Positions 38,797 to 51,622 of a stretch of DNA of 64,000 bases are shown piece after piece. Each line of letters begins with the position of its first letter. Position 1 is the first letter of the stretch. The notes beneath the pieces were generated by a model. It worked only from the letters and a program-made list of their open reading frames with translations, was not told the DNA's origin and did no database searches. The DNA is taken from contig NC_135254.1 of the NCBI RefSeq assembly GCF_964204865.1, forward strand, positions 10,483,001 through 10,547,000, given 5' to 3'. A program made the position numbers and the translations under genes. Source of the stretch: Styela clava (lineage: Eukaryota; Chordata; Ascidiacea; Stolidobranchia; Styelidae).

Positions 38797-40811
38797 GTTA
38801 TATTCCGGATATCAGACTATTTCAAAAAAAAATATTTTTTCCACATACCAGCTTGAAACACATGTGAATATATATATGTGTGCGTGTTTTTTTCATTCAG
38901 TCTATCGGTGGAAACCAAATAAACATATTAGGACAATCCATCTATTATATGCTGATATAGCCACCACCACATTCAGATTGTAACAAACTGGGTTAGGAAT
39001 GCGGAACCGGAAATACCCTGGTCTACCAAGCTCTGTTCTTTAGGCATTATTTACTACTTCCATGGTTTCTTATCCGGGGTGAAATTGTGGATAACATTTC
39101 ATAAAAATAATGCCAACTGATTACAGCTCCAAACTTGATTGGAATCATGATTCGAATTGATAATACATTCAATTATTCAGGCTTTACTTGGGCATTTGCT
39201 ACTGGCAAGAAAAGCCAACACTGCTCGAAAACACAATCAAACTCAGTTCAGGTGAATTAAACTGAATGTTCTCTTGGTCATTAAGATTTCAGATTCTGTC
39301 AAATAGATTATCACCATGTAATGTAAATAAATTAAAATCATATATTCAAATTTATATGAAAAATATGTAGATTTTTTTAATATTTTTCGAAATCGTTTTC
39401 GAAATTAATTTGTTTCGATTCATTTTAATTGAATATTTACTATGAACACATTTCAAACTTATATTAATAAATTTAGAAAAAAAACGAGAAACTGTCATTG
39501 CCATTATCTTAATATTTTGTACAAAACTATATTATTTAGTTCATATACTCTGTCGAATAACTTATCCTCGAACGTAAGGGCAATCAGCTAACTAAAGAAA
39601 ATCTTACGAGCGTGTATGTTTTTACGTCACAACTCACAATTACCGCCATCGGTATCACATCATGAGAAAGCGTTTACCAAGATTTTATTTGTGCTTTTGT
39701 TTTCTTTGGAGATATCTAGGTCATATTTGAACAAATACATTCAATTTAAAATATTAATTTGTTAATATATGCTATCAAACAATATTTGTATTGAATATAT
39801 AAACTTTTTGACCTTCAATCATAGTTTTGTACAAAACGAAAATATAAATTGACCATACAAGTATGTTGATACATAATTACAAGAAATTTCGTTTTTATTG
39901 ATAACATACATGTCCTTCATGTTTAATCAACTACTTGAAAAGTCGTTATCAAGAATGTAACCAATTGAAGCGAGTCAAATGGAAGCATATTATATTTTAT
40001 GCTCTTCCTTCATTCAAAGTATTAACATGCAAAGCAAATAGATGAGTGTGAACTCATGACTTAGTCCTATAGCATTAAATAATAAGACGATACCACCAAG
40101 CTTCAAATTATTAATATCAGTTATTGCAAGAAGAATGTCAATGGCCCCAATAGACAAAAAATGAAAAAACTTCACAAAAAATGTTTATAATTCAGAAGGA
40201 AACGTGGGATGGCTGTTATCAGGATAAAGCTTTCCATAGATTATGACTTTAATTTACTCGAGTTTAGAAATATTTGTTGAAAACACTTGATAATTAGACA
40301 ATAGTGCTTGAGTACCCGTTTTCATTTTTGGTGGGAAATAGAGAGCCAAGGAATATCACAATGCATCCATAATATACTACATCAAACTTATATTATTAAA
40401 CGGAACGCTTGAAAAGGGGCAAATGCATTTCAAAGAAACCATTAGCAGCTCAGATCATGCCATGAGAGTTATACAAATCTAGATCCTCCTTAGATGGTTC
40501 GTATGCCACTTCCGGTCTTCGCCACATTTAAAAAAAAACGCATCAGCAGATGACTTAACTACACGTGACTTGCCTTTATAATAAAAGAACCGAATTTCAC
40601 ATCCAAATCTCACGAAAAATAAACGAAAAAAAACTTGAATCAATATGCAATGGTATTTTGTTTCAACAAATATCAGTCAACACAAGCGCAGAAGTTTAAG
40701 ATCAAGGAGTAATAGTTAAAGTCACAATGTGTATATGTGTCTCGGAAAAAATACCATGATTCAGGATTAAACAAAAATGACAAAGGGTGATCGCCATTTA
40801 TATGTAACATG

Positions 40812-43800
40812 TCAAGCATCATATTCATTTTCAGGCATTGAATTGATGTACGGATGTTCTTTTGTCATGCTATTATTCATTTCTTCGTATTGATGATCTC
40901 CTTCTTTTATTTCCTCATAATTATGTGGGATTTCATAATTACCTTCTTTTTTTTCTCTTAACTCATAATTTTCGGAGTTCAATTGTGATGTTTGAATTTC
41001 ATCAAATTTTTCGAAAAAACTCGGGACATCATTAACAACGTTATTCATCTCTGAAAGGCGTTGTGGTTGAGATGCGATTTTTTGACAATTCCTCCTTAAA
41101 TAATTTACACGTGGACTTTTGAATAGGAAACAATGGATTCATTTCTTGAATTGCTTCTATCATAGAGATTTTAGTCATCATTGTGATCGATAGACACAAA
41201 ACACTGGACAAAAATGTTAGAGCCCAGTATCTCAGCCATTGTTCCGGACATTGAGAATGGGTATACGACTGTATAAAAAGTTTTATTACACTTATTCAAT
41301 TGAGAGGAAATACTCGAAATTTTTGAAAATATACACACTATATCGTAGTATCGCACATTTCTCACCTGATTACTTTGCATCTACGAATCAGCAAACCAAT
41401 TCCGAATAAAATGGCCGCAAGAATCAATGTGACTATGGATGAGATTATGGCAACCAATAAATTGTTGTGGTCTGCAATATAATTCAACATATAGTAAGAA
41501 TCATAAAACTTGAAAATCTATCAGGAATTTACCACGTACTGAAGAGAGGTCAAACATGAGTTGTAAAATCAAAAAGTCAGTGAGCATAATGTACTGCAAA
41601 ATGGTAGTTTATAAACCCTAATTTTGTGCACTTCAGACTAATGTCTCTTACAATTTGTAATCTATATAATCTTACCACCAGAAGCCGTTGTGGTAGTGGT
41701 GATTGCACTAGTGGGAAAGAGAATGTTTATCTCCGTGGTTTTTGTGTTGTTTGCATTGGCAGACAATGTGAAAGTTTGTGTCATGTCAGTAGGAGTTGTA
41801 AATTCATGATATGTATTTGTTGTCGTCATTTCAACAGTTGCCGCGGTGGACATTGTTTCACAGGCAGTGTCTCTTGAACAATTGGTCGTCTGAAGAAAGT
41901 AATTCTGATTTAGCAATTTTCCGATTCAAAAAATAAAAAATCACACGATAATGAAAAATATAAACATAGAATAATTTAGATGCATCAGAAACTTTATAGG
42001 AATATTTGCGAGGTCGTGAGCCCTGAATCTGAAGTTGCGGAGATTCACCCTAAAGGTTGCGGCTTATACACTGAAATAGTAAGATATTTTAAAACAACTT
42101 AGTAGAATGATGATCAACTATTATTTCAGCATTTCAGAAAATCAGAAATTATTAAATTATCACAATCAGGAGCATTTTTTCATTTCTCATACCTCAAAAT
42201 TCGTTACAGCTAGGTAATGAGCAAGCATTTTGAACGGAAACACAATTATAATGAATTACATATGTAAAAAAAATTACTTCCGATTGTGTTGCCTTGTCAT
42301 TGCATTGGTTTGATCCAATTCTACCGCTGTCAACACACGTTCTGTTACGCTGGCTTATTCCCTGGCATTCACAACTTCCCCAAGACTCCCATGATCCCCA
42401 ATTCCGACCTGCAGAAACATACAGAGCAAAATAAGAGTAATATATTTTACAACTAATATGATATCGGTAAGATTATGTCAAGATAAACTGTTAATGTGTT
42501 AACACTAATAACGGTGAGAACAATAGCATAGCTGTGCGAGGTATAAAGAGTGGTAAAATGACATTATTAAAACTTTCAAACACTATCAGAATCTTTCCTG
42601 CAAAAATAGCTAATCAAACGTTGTTAGTTTTGTACGAGATATACATGATAAAATTCAGCTGACAGGTTTTGGTCAACTTTCTTTTATCAAAATCAGAAAG
42701 TGCTGCTGGCAGTAAATAAATAATATTGTGCAACTGCTTTCTTATAACCATAACTTATCCAGTTGAATCCAATTCTCCCATTTTCAGAAGAATTTGCCCG
42801 AAGCAAAGTTAGTCTCACTCATTCGGAATACGATGTACTCGTATCTTGATCAAAATACGAGCGGTCTCTGAAATGCCTAGTGTTACTGAAATCATAAAGT
42901 ATTTTGATATTTGGTGGCGAAATGAGCACCAGCGAATACCTGTTGATGCGAAACTTGAAGCACTATCAATGCTATAAACTATGAGGCATTCAACATTGGC
43001 ACGAATGAAATGAACTAAATTGAAGTCAGTAGCATTATAATATATAAATAGTTATTTGTATAAAGAAAATAGTTAATAATCTACAAATTAAGTAGACTTA
43101 TTACAATAAAAGTTTGTTACCGATTAATCGTTGACAGACAAATCCAGTCGGTGCATTCGCAGCGCATTTTACGCCATACCATGGTAGATTTGCACTATAC
43201 GTGTGCCACCATCCCATAGCAACACAAGGTTCAAGTGGATAATCAGAAGGTTCTCCTAAGTACCAGTTAGTGTAGTTTAGTTCCGAATTGTCATTCCATA
43301 TGAAGTTATTAACTGTGCCAACTTCATTTAATCCAATATAAAATCCATAGGGTATTCCTGTAGACAATAAAATCCTTTAGAGTAATAAAAAGTTTTGTGG
43401 TGTGTACTATTGGTTGTATGTAAACAGGGCTGCATAGTTGGGGCTGTTGGACATAATTGAAAACATGTGCAAGTATATGAAGACTGACAAATTAGGAATA
43501 TTAAAAATTCCTAAACAAAAGGATTCTTGTGCAAATCCCAAACTACAGAAACAAAAGAATCTGATGACCATGATGTTAAATATCCTGAAGCATATGTATT
43601 TCGTATTTGTGGCAGAACCTAAAATGTCCCATTTACCTGAGATAGCTGAGACTTGATTCTGAATAAACGTTTGGATCTCGCTAGTCTTTATCATTGCCAT
43701 CTCGCCATCATTGTTTTTACAAAATGATTCACCATCATCATAAGATTTTTTATCTCCTTTTCCAGATACGTAGTATTGGTAACTTCCAAATGCATTCCAC

Positions 43801-43948
43801 TCACCTCTACCTGGTCGCAAAAAAAAACAGTCTATAAATAAGCACATAATTTGAAAGACATGATGATATTTAATATATACCAACCTGCGCTAACGACAGA
43901 AACCTTCCAAGCGAATAATCCGATGTATATCAAAAGTTTCTCCTTCAT
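40812..43948 (-). CDS. Lectin-B: intact C-type lectin-TSP1 receptor with phosphotyrosine-motif tail
   Basis: Exons in minus order: 43885-43948, 43637-43810, 43121-43357, 42278-42408, 41676-41889, 41366-41471, 40812-41094; 402 residues, no breaks. Residues 1-21 are a signal peptide (MKEKLLIYIGLFAWKVSVVS). Residues 22-158 form one short C-type lectin domain with four cysteines (FCKNND, EPCVAM, GVKC, FVCQR). Residues 159-202 are a TSP1 repeat with an intact WGSWESW ladder; 203-273 a Thr/Ser-rich stalk; about 277-301 the TM helix (SIVTLILAAILFGIGLLI) followed by RRCK; 310-402 the cytoplasmic tail. Tail tyrosines: Y352 (YELR), Y362 (YEIP), Y368 (YEEI), Y378 (YEEM), Y391 (YINS), Y400. EPN is replaced by EPS and the late WYD by WYG, so classical calcium-dependent sugar binding is doubtful. 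A signalling receptor is inferred. Confidence 0.85.
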
Positions 43949-46900
43949 TTCCGCGGCTAATAATATAACATTTCTAACTTTCCCAATAACATTCTAGTTT
44001 AATCTGAAAATTGAAATAAAACAAGGATGATGTATATTCGCGAGCAGAAAACGTTTCCATTTTATTCATCGCAAAAATGAGAAAGTTTTCAGGTAAGTTT
44101 AAAAACTGACATAAATTTGTCAATATACTGTGACCTAACATTCTGACTGTGAATCCTGCTATGTTTTCATCCAGTAGTGAACCAGTATTGAAAACTAGCG
44201 ACATGAACTTTCCTATGACAATATTAACATCAAAAGCTATGAACCGATTAGATAACACTACTGAAGAATTTCTTTTGAAGCTAATACTTAATGCAATACT
44301 TATGAATGAAGGATTTGATTGCCAACAATAACATTAAATTTACTATTCGTAATTTTTCGATACTATTTTGAGTACACTGCAGATAATTACCAAATTTCTA
44401 GCGGCATTACTTTCATTATCAGAAGAGTGAGGCAGATAAATCCCTAATTCGACTTGCCTGGATGGAATAATAAGCAATATGATGTCTTACCTTACAATAA
44501 CCAAGAGAATGAGTAATGAAGTTAATATTTTCACAAATGTAAAAACAAATAAAGCTTTTGTGGGGGATAGAATAGAGTAAAACTTCCTATCATGAGTTGG
44601 ACGTTTCAATAACCTTTCTCTTACAAAGTTTTTGATATGACAGCAAAAACAAGATTAATGATATAATTCCTCATATGAAATATGCCTATTACAAAGATAA
44701 TTAGCATTGTTAAGTATTCTCTAGTAACCTATGTTGATGTTATATCACAAAGTTTTTGATATGACAGCAAAAACAAGATTAATGATATAATTCCTCATAG
44801 GAAATATGCCTATTACAAAGATAATTAGCATTGTTAAGTATTCTCTAGTAACCTATGTTGATGTTATATCACAAAGTTTTTGATATGACAGCAAAAACAA
44901 GATTAATGATATAATTCCTCATATGAAATATGCCTATTACAAAGATAATTAGCATTGTTAAGTATTCTCTAGTAACCTATGTTGATGTTATATCACAAAG
45001 TTTTTGATATGACAGCAAAAACAAGATTAATGATATAATTCCTCATATGAAATATGCCTATTACAAAGATAATTAGCATTGTTAAGTATTCTCTGGTAAC
45101 CTATGTTGATGTTATATCTTGATCAAACCTTATTTATACAGGAACATAGAGGTATTTAAAAAATAATTCAAGTAAACATTCTTGGAGAACATAGGAAATT
45201 AAATGATAGACATTTAAAAATTAAGGTATTGAAAATGACACACTCAGATATCAAAATGTGAAAAATTAGCAGAGGGTTGGCCTAATATTATTTAGTTGAG
45301 ATTTGAACGAAATAATTATTTTCTATTCTGAAAATAAATTTTCATTATAGACATGAATTGTTTCTTATATAGGTCAAATTGTTTTAATATGAAATTCTAA
45401 ATTTGTTACAAAATTAGGCCAGATTTGGAAAAAGTTTAATCAATTTCATCTAAAATTTCTGAATACATGTTGTAAATTACATAAATACCTGTTAACGGAA
45501 TGATTCACTGAAATATTTAGTCATAAGAAACAAACATTGGCGATTCTCTCACATATCATTTATTACAGTATAATTAAGCAAGTCTTTGATTATCAATGCA
45601 TCTTAGCTACCTATGCTGTATATTAAGGAGATATGAGCTTCTTGCACTGAGCCAAAAAACCCAAATCGAAAATAGTTTAGCGAAACCAAGCAGTGTTATG
45701 TAAGTGAGGTATTGACGTATGTATATAAAAAGTTCGGCTATTTTAGCTCCAATAACGTAAAACACAATTATCTGCTTTTTGTAGTTTAGTGAATGAGATA
45801 CTGTACAGCAAAAACTGCAAATGTTAGGTGTCACTCAACTCTTATTTTAACCAAAGAACATTAATCCTGAATTAGTGGGTTCTAAAATTTTTGACACAAT
45901 CAACCTAGACACAATCAACCTAACAAACTATACATATTAGCAAAATTAGTTTCTGGGATATAATTTCAGTAATTCGTAATTTTCTATTAAAGAAAAGCCC
46001 GAAAATGAGAATCATATCATAAATTTGAATGATTTGTTTTTATGAACAAATAATTACTACAGATCAGCCTTTCTACGTTTTTATATTTGTAAAAATTGTG
46101 GAAGAAATTTCATTTTTCAAAGTAAATATCATAGAAGTAGATGGATTCCTCAATTCATCTGATCTCCTCCAAAGGCATCTACTTAGCTATTACGCAAATT
46201 GTAATATTGATTTTAGACAGTTATTCAAAGTGTGAACTACCAAATAAATGAAAAGAATATTGGAAACTTGTTTTCGTTAATGTCAAATGTAATTGCTTCG
46301 ATTGACTGTTTCTTTCGCGGAAGATAGGCTTACTTCCCCGGTTCTAATTGTCTAGCAAATTTGTGGGGATATTAAAAGTATAAACAACAAAGTCATTATG
46401 TTTAAATTACGAGGAATTTATATGCATTTGAACGTCTGGGATTCGCTGTTCGAGATTTTCAACAGTCACATAGAAGCACATTTATACAATCAATCGTTGT
46501 TAGTGACATACAATCGATAGAAACTTTCAAAATGCTCAAATAGCGTGCATGCAAGTGATGGAGAGTTGTGATTTATATTATGAAATATTTATTTATTCTA
46601 GGTGAAACGTGTTTATTGAATATTGATTTCAACATCATATTGATTCATATAACAATCGTAATTATATTATAAAACGTTATGGATATACCTGTTCAGTACC
46701 ATAGACTCTTTGATCATTTTCTGAAAGTTTTAGACTGATTCAGGTAAAGCAAGGTGATATAGTTATAAGGAAATGGCATTTACTTGACTACGGTATTATA
46801 TTATAAGCGAAGCGATAATTATTGCTTATTGGATCACAAAGCATGTTTAAGTGTCGTTTGCAGTGACAAAAAGTTGAGTATAAACACTGAAAATAAGGCA

Positions 46901-47434
46901 ACATTCATTTTAATACTACTCGGTATTCTAACCGACCAATTGCAGACTTTCAAACAAAGCAGATGATTGAAGTCTTTTTGTGAAGCAAATTAATGTCCCC
47001 AAGGCATCAAAAAGTAGCCCATACATTGCGATTTTCTCTTGAAAATTTTCGAGTTTTACAAAGTGATTGGTAATGCAGGACATTATTCTTCGTAGCCGCT
47101 AGGCAGAATGACGGCAATATCAGCACAATATTCTAATTTACAAAAAGGTTAGATGTTTTGATGAACAATGGGCAAAGGTTTTCAGTATAATTATAGTTGC
47201 TTATACAACTGAGGCAGCATTAAGGATAATAGATAAATATCAGTTGGTAACAAATGTTTGAATTTCGATAAAAAAAATACATCGTTTTAACATGATGACA
47301 AACAGTTGTAAGTAAACATAATATTGACATCTAATTGATTTTTTGAGCAAAATTCAATTACCACATGGAAAGTATTTTTGAACTCATGCAATGTGTTTTA
47401 AATTCTAATTTGATTAGAGCACTTTAGTTTGAAA
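43949..47434. other. Upstream flanks of lectin-B and AADC-B
   Basis: Divergent promoter region of 3.5 kb. It contains the 124 bp x 4 tandem array (44622-45117), the junction between units 2 and 3 near 45840, and sequence collinear with 20625-22220. A short tandem duplication (acacaatcaacctag-like) lies at about 45893-45926. The small frames near 43974-44331 and 46784-46966 are not conserved as proteins among units. Confidence 0.5.
44622..45117 (+). repeat. Tandem array, four copies of 124 bp
   Basis: Copies start at 44622, 44746, 44870 and 44994, each beginning with acaaagtttttgatatgaca and ending with atgttgatgttatatc. They are nearly identical; copy 2 has cataggaaat for catatgaaat and copy 4 has ctggtaacc for ctagtaacc. 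Related single-copy sequence lies at about 31925-32045 and 57255-57370, so the array grew from a unique lectin-upstream segment. There is no open frame through it. Confidence 0.9.
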
Positions 47435-50400
47435 ATGTCATTCTCAAACGAAGGAGATCGAGTTGGACATGGTGAAACCAAAACAAGTAGAATGGGAATG
47501 TCTGAAGATGATTTTCGAGATGCAGCTAACGAAATGTCTGAATATATCATCAGTTATTACAAAAGTCTGAATGGGAGACAAGTCATACCATCAGTTACTC
47601 CTGGTAAATATTTCTTAAATGTAAAGGCGTGCTACGGAATACATATCTAGGGTTCTGCGGTTCAAGGTTCACAGGAAAATAGTTTTAATGGTTCGGATAC
47701 TTAAATATATAATGAAAATGCTTATTGATTAGTTCGAAACATAGAAGACTTTCATAATCATATGTCAAAGGTCCTCTTTATGTAATGAGTAGCATACTCA
47801 GTACGTAGAAAAAAGCTCGATTTTTCAGTTATTTAACAGAATACAACAAACAAATTTCACAACATTTTTACAGGATTTTTAACCGATCTGCTACACAAAG
47901 ATCCACCAAACCGGCCCGAAAACTGGGAGAAAATATTCGTTGATCTTGAAAAAGTTGTTATGAAGGGAATGACTCACTGGCAATCTTCAAACTTTTTTGC
48001 GTACTTTCCTACCGGAACTAGTTATCCCTCGATTCTTGCAGATATGCTCTCGAATGCTGTATCAAGCGTTGACTTAAGCTGGGTATGAACCTTCAATAAT
48101 AAGTTAATTTAGCAACAATATGAACTAAATTTCTATAAAATATTCTGTGTTTCCCTATTTCGTTCTCACTCAGGAAGAAAAATGGGCGCTCCGGAAGTAT
48201 TCTTACCAATATGACGCACAACCTGAATCCTAACCTGGTACACAGACAATGTTCAGGTTGTGCGCCATCTTGGTACAGATACTTCAGGAGCACCCAAAAA
48301 TGTACTTATGCTTTTAAAACGACAAGTCATTCATTATACTAAAGTGACTCAGTATTTGCAAACCCTTTTCCCATTTCAAAAAAAAAAAAAACTGATATGA
48401 TTCCAGGCATCGTCTCCCATAAGTACGGAAATGGAGGCTACAGTCCTGGGTTGGTTAGGGCAAGCAATTGGACTACCAGATTGTTTTATACATTCAAAAG
48501 TTGGACCTGGATACGGAGTGATTCAAGGTCGGTATAATATTTTAAACATTTCAAGGAGTCTTACGAACTGAGATGCTTAAAATATTTCTCAATGATAATT
48601 TTTACTATTATACCCAGGTTCTGCAAGCGAGGCAACACTTGTGACGTTGCTAGCAGCAAGATCTAAAAAGCTGTCGCTATTGAGTAATAAATATCCAGAA
48701 AAATCGCAATACGAATTATTGTCAAAGTTGGTTGCTTACTCCTCCAAATATAGTCATTCATCGGTAGAAAGGGCATGTACGTTTTCGTGATTTTAAACAA
48801 TTTACTGAAAATCGTGATTTACTGATTCATAAGAGATTGTATGGCAAGATACTTAACATAAACTATTACTATTGCATTCAAAAATACTGAAAAATCTATG
48901 CTGCGTCATTTACATTAGTTTTATACTTGCTAGTTAAATGAAACAAATTAAGTACATTTTTTAAATAACCATTTTCGATCGATTAAAATGCCTTTTGTAC
49001 TAAATATAGAATCTTATTAGGCCGATTTCTTATATTCTCAAATAAGCCAACGAATCCGCAACGTGCATATAAAGAAGGATAGTCCAGGTTTCCACAAAAA
49101 AATTTTAGAAGCCATTTATTTATACGAAACTAATATTTATAAATGTAACATTTGAACAAATAACAATTAATGAATAGAATAATAAATATTCACTATATTT
49201 TGCACACAACCATCAAACGATCATGGTTAGTCGAAAGAATATATATGAGAAAGATATGTAATACATTAACGTTACACCGTGGATATAAATAAGGCCGAAT
49301 CTAGCGATATATATGACTGATTGTGCAACTTACAACAACGTTTATCTCAAATATCTCACAAGGCAAATCATATCTGTATTATAGTGTCGAATTGGTTACA
49401 AATTGACTATTTTCAGGTCTGATGGGAATGGTACAATTGCACAAATTGCCTGTGGACGAAAATATATCAGTGACTAAGCATATTTTGGAAGAAGCAATAA
49501 AAATAGATATGGAGAATGGAAAAATTCCTTTTTACGTGAGATTTGTTCCAACATCCGGCAACAACAAAAAATTACAAAAATCCCATTTTTACATGACTCT
49601 TGTCTATGCAGGTTTGTGCAACATTGGGAACTACGTCATGCGTTTCATTTGATGACCTAAGTGGGATCGGAGAAGTTTGTAAGTGTTCAAAACCTCTCAC
49701 TGAATTTTTTGTTTGGCTTTATGTTTGCGGTGCACTGACGTACAGTTGCGACCATTTTTTGGCTCCGGGAATACTGTTAATATTTATTGAGAGAAATTTT
49801 GTCTGCCAAACTGGATCACTAATTATGCAGGAGTTTCACCGCAGAATCATTCACCGTTTTCCATTGGTCATGAAAGTACTCAAACAATTCTATGCACGAT
49901 TTGTTATATATATATACATGCTTCATCATCTCTAATATCAAACGTCTTCTTCTTCCATTAAATCTGTGTTTCTTTATAGGCGCGGAAGAGGATATATGGC
50001 TTCATGTGGACGCTGCTTATGCCGGATGTAGTTTCGTGTGTCAGGAATTCCGTCATCATATGAAAGGAATTGAGGTCGGTCTCGTGATTTCATTCCTCCT
50101 CCAGTTTATTCCCATGTTTTCATATTTAGGAGCTTCAGTACGTTAGATACGCAGAACGTCGATGTGAAAATAATATGAATGAACATACGTTCAATGACTT
50201 AATGTTTATACATTTTCATCAACTATTGTGGCGCAACCAGGCTAGTTACTATATAACTTCTGTAACTTTTTCATCTCCCAATATAGATTATACTTTATTC
50301 AAAAATTGGATACGACAGCGTTTACTATGTATGTAAAGAATATCTTCTATTTTAATAAAATTGATTGCATTCAATACTGAACAAAACTTTGTTTTTTGAT

Positions 50401-51622
50401 TTTGAACTCAAGCATGCCCCCCAACTCCTCTACCCGATTATGAACGCAACTTAAAACTTTGATTTTATTGCAGATGGCAAGTTCCTTCAATTGCAGTCCG
50501 CATAAGTGGTTGATGGTTAACACTGATTGTTCGGTTCTCTGGTAAACAAGCATTTTTTTTATTGTCACAGTAAGCACTGGTAAACAGCCAATAAAAAACA
50601 TACTAATTGCAGAGATTTTATAGAATACGGAAACCAATAATTTGAAACTGTAGGGTATTCTAAGCAAACTATCGCATTCAAAAACTTGGGATCTGTTTCT
50701 TTTTTTGCATTCATTATTCAAATTTTGTTACAGAAAAAAAATAAAAAATAATATTTTTCACGGTCACGAGACTTAATTCAATCACACATTGTCGAACTAT
50801 TTTTCAGTATTGGTGTTTTATTAATTAAACTAGTGTAATCTCTCTTGCGCGCCAGGGTGAAAAACAATAAAGATTTGCTTGAAGCTTTTAAAATGCAGCC
50901 TGAATATGCGAGACATCCTGAAGATGACATAACTATCGACCACAGGGTTAGTAACTACATTTTTTATTAAGAATTAGTCTTACATCCTGATCATGCTTTC
51001 ATGTGTGTGAGTGCGGTAGCTTGGTAGTGCGGTATGTTTTATCTGTAACATAATTTATATATTTTTAGCACATGCGGGTCGCATTTGGTTGTCGATTTCG
51101 TTCTTTAAAACTTTGGTTCGTATTTCGACTAATTGGTGTCGACGGTTTAAAACAAAAAATCAGAGATGACGTCAAGTTGGCAAAATTGTTTGAAACATAC
51201 GTCAAGAAAGACAAAAGATTTGAAGTTGTTTTTCCAGTACATTTATCTCTTGTGTGCATTCGCTTGAAAGTTTCAGAGGATTCGAAGGTAACAATACAAT
51301 ATACTTTTGGAAATTGGTAGATTCAGCTCTAGTTAAAGCTGTTATAAAATATTGATATAATTTTTTGAGTTTCATTGTCGACTTTTCATGCCAACTTTAT
51401 TCTTCCAAGGTAAATAAAGGTATCAATGTTGAACTTCTGAAAAGGATCAATCAAGCAAAAGAGATTTATTTAGTTCCCAGTGAAGTTGAAGACATTTATT
51501 TCCTCAGGATATCTGTTGGCACTGTAGCTTGTGATGAAAATGCCATAAAGAATTGCTGGAATGTTATACAAAAGCATGCAGATTTGATATTTAGGAATTC
51601 ATTAGAAAACGGTTCGATGTAG
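47435..51622 (+). CDS. Aromatic-L-amino-acid decarboxylase-like enzyme, copy B
   Basis: Eleven exons: 47435-47603, 47874-48082, 48407-48527, 48618-48776, 49417-49535, 49612-49678, 49980-50074, 50474-50541, 50856-50946, 51069-51287, 51410-51622; 509 residues and the same phases as copy A. All landmark residues are kept: His213, Asp292, PLP Lys324, mobile-loop Tyr353, Gly373 and the unusual Cys374. Changes from copy A are scattered and mild, for example GETKTSR for DEIKTSR, LLHKDPP for LLPKDPP, SVTKHIL for SVTKKIL and DDLSGIG for DDVSGIG. No break was seen, so both copies appear functional. The ATG at 47435 is chosen because it aligns with the only ATG of copy A. Tail-to-tail with lectin-C. Confidence 0.9.
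48185..48294 (+). mobile_element. Foldback MITE in intron 2 of AADC-B
   Basis: Same insertion site as the copy at 22974-23083. The flank gaaaaatg / caaaaatg has one mismatch. The loop reads tcctaacctggtacacagac, closer to the copies at 9965 and 63461 than its unit 1 counterpart is. Confidence 0.75.

Larger units (their letters stand above)
39600..45840. repeat. Segmental duplication unit 2 (lectin-B with truncated flanks)
   Basis: The left end (tttttacgtcacaactcaca onward) matches sequence just 3' of AADC-A (26603 onward) and AADC-B (51707 onward), but no decarboxylase exon is present. The right end (about 45540-45720) matches 33330-33540, upstream of the vWA gene, and stops before its signal exon. 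This is an older or truncated copy of the same unit; divergence from units 1 and 3 is clearly greater than between those two. Confidence 0.75.

Noticed and set aside
43974-44331. 94-codon minus and 60-codon plus frames upstream of lectin-B
   Set aside because: The homologous sequence in unit 3 (about 56700-56890) does not keep either frame.
44622-45117. Regularly spaced repeats, considered as a CRISPR array
   Set aside because: Head-to-tail 124 bp units without spacers in eukaryotic DNA; an ordinary tandem repeat.
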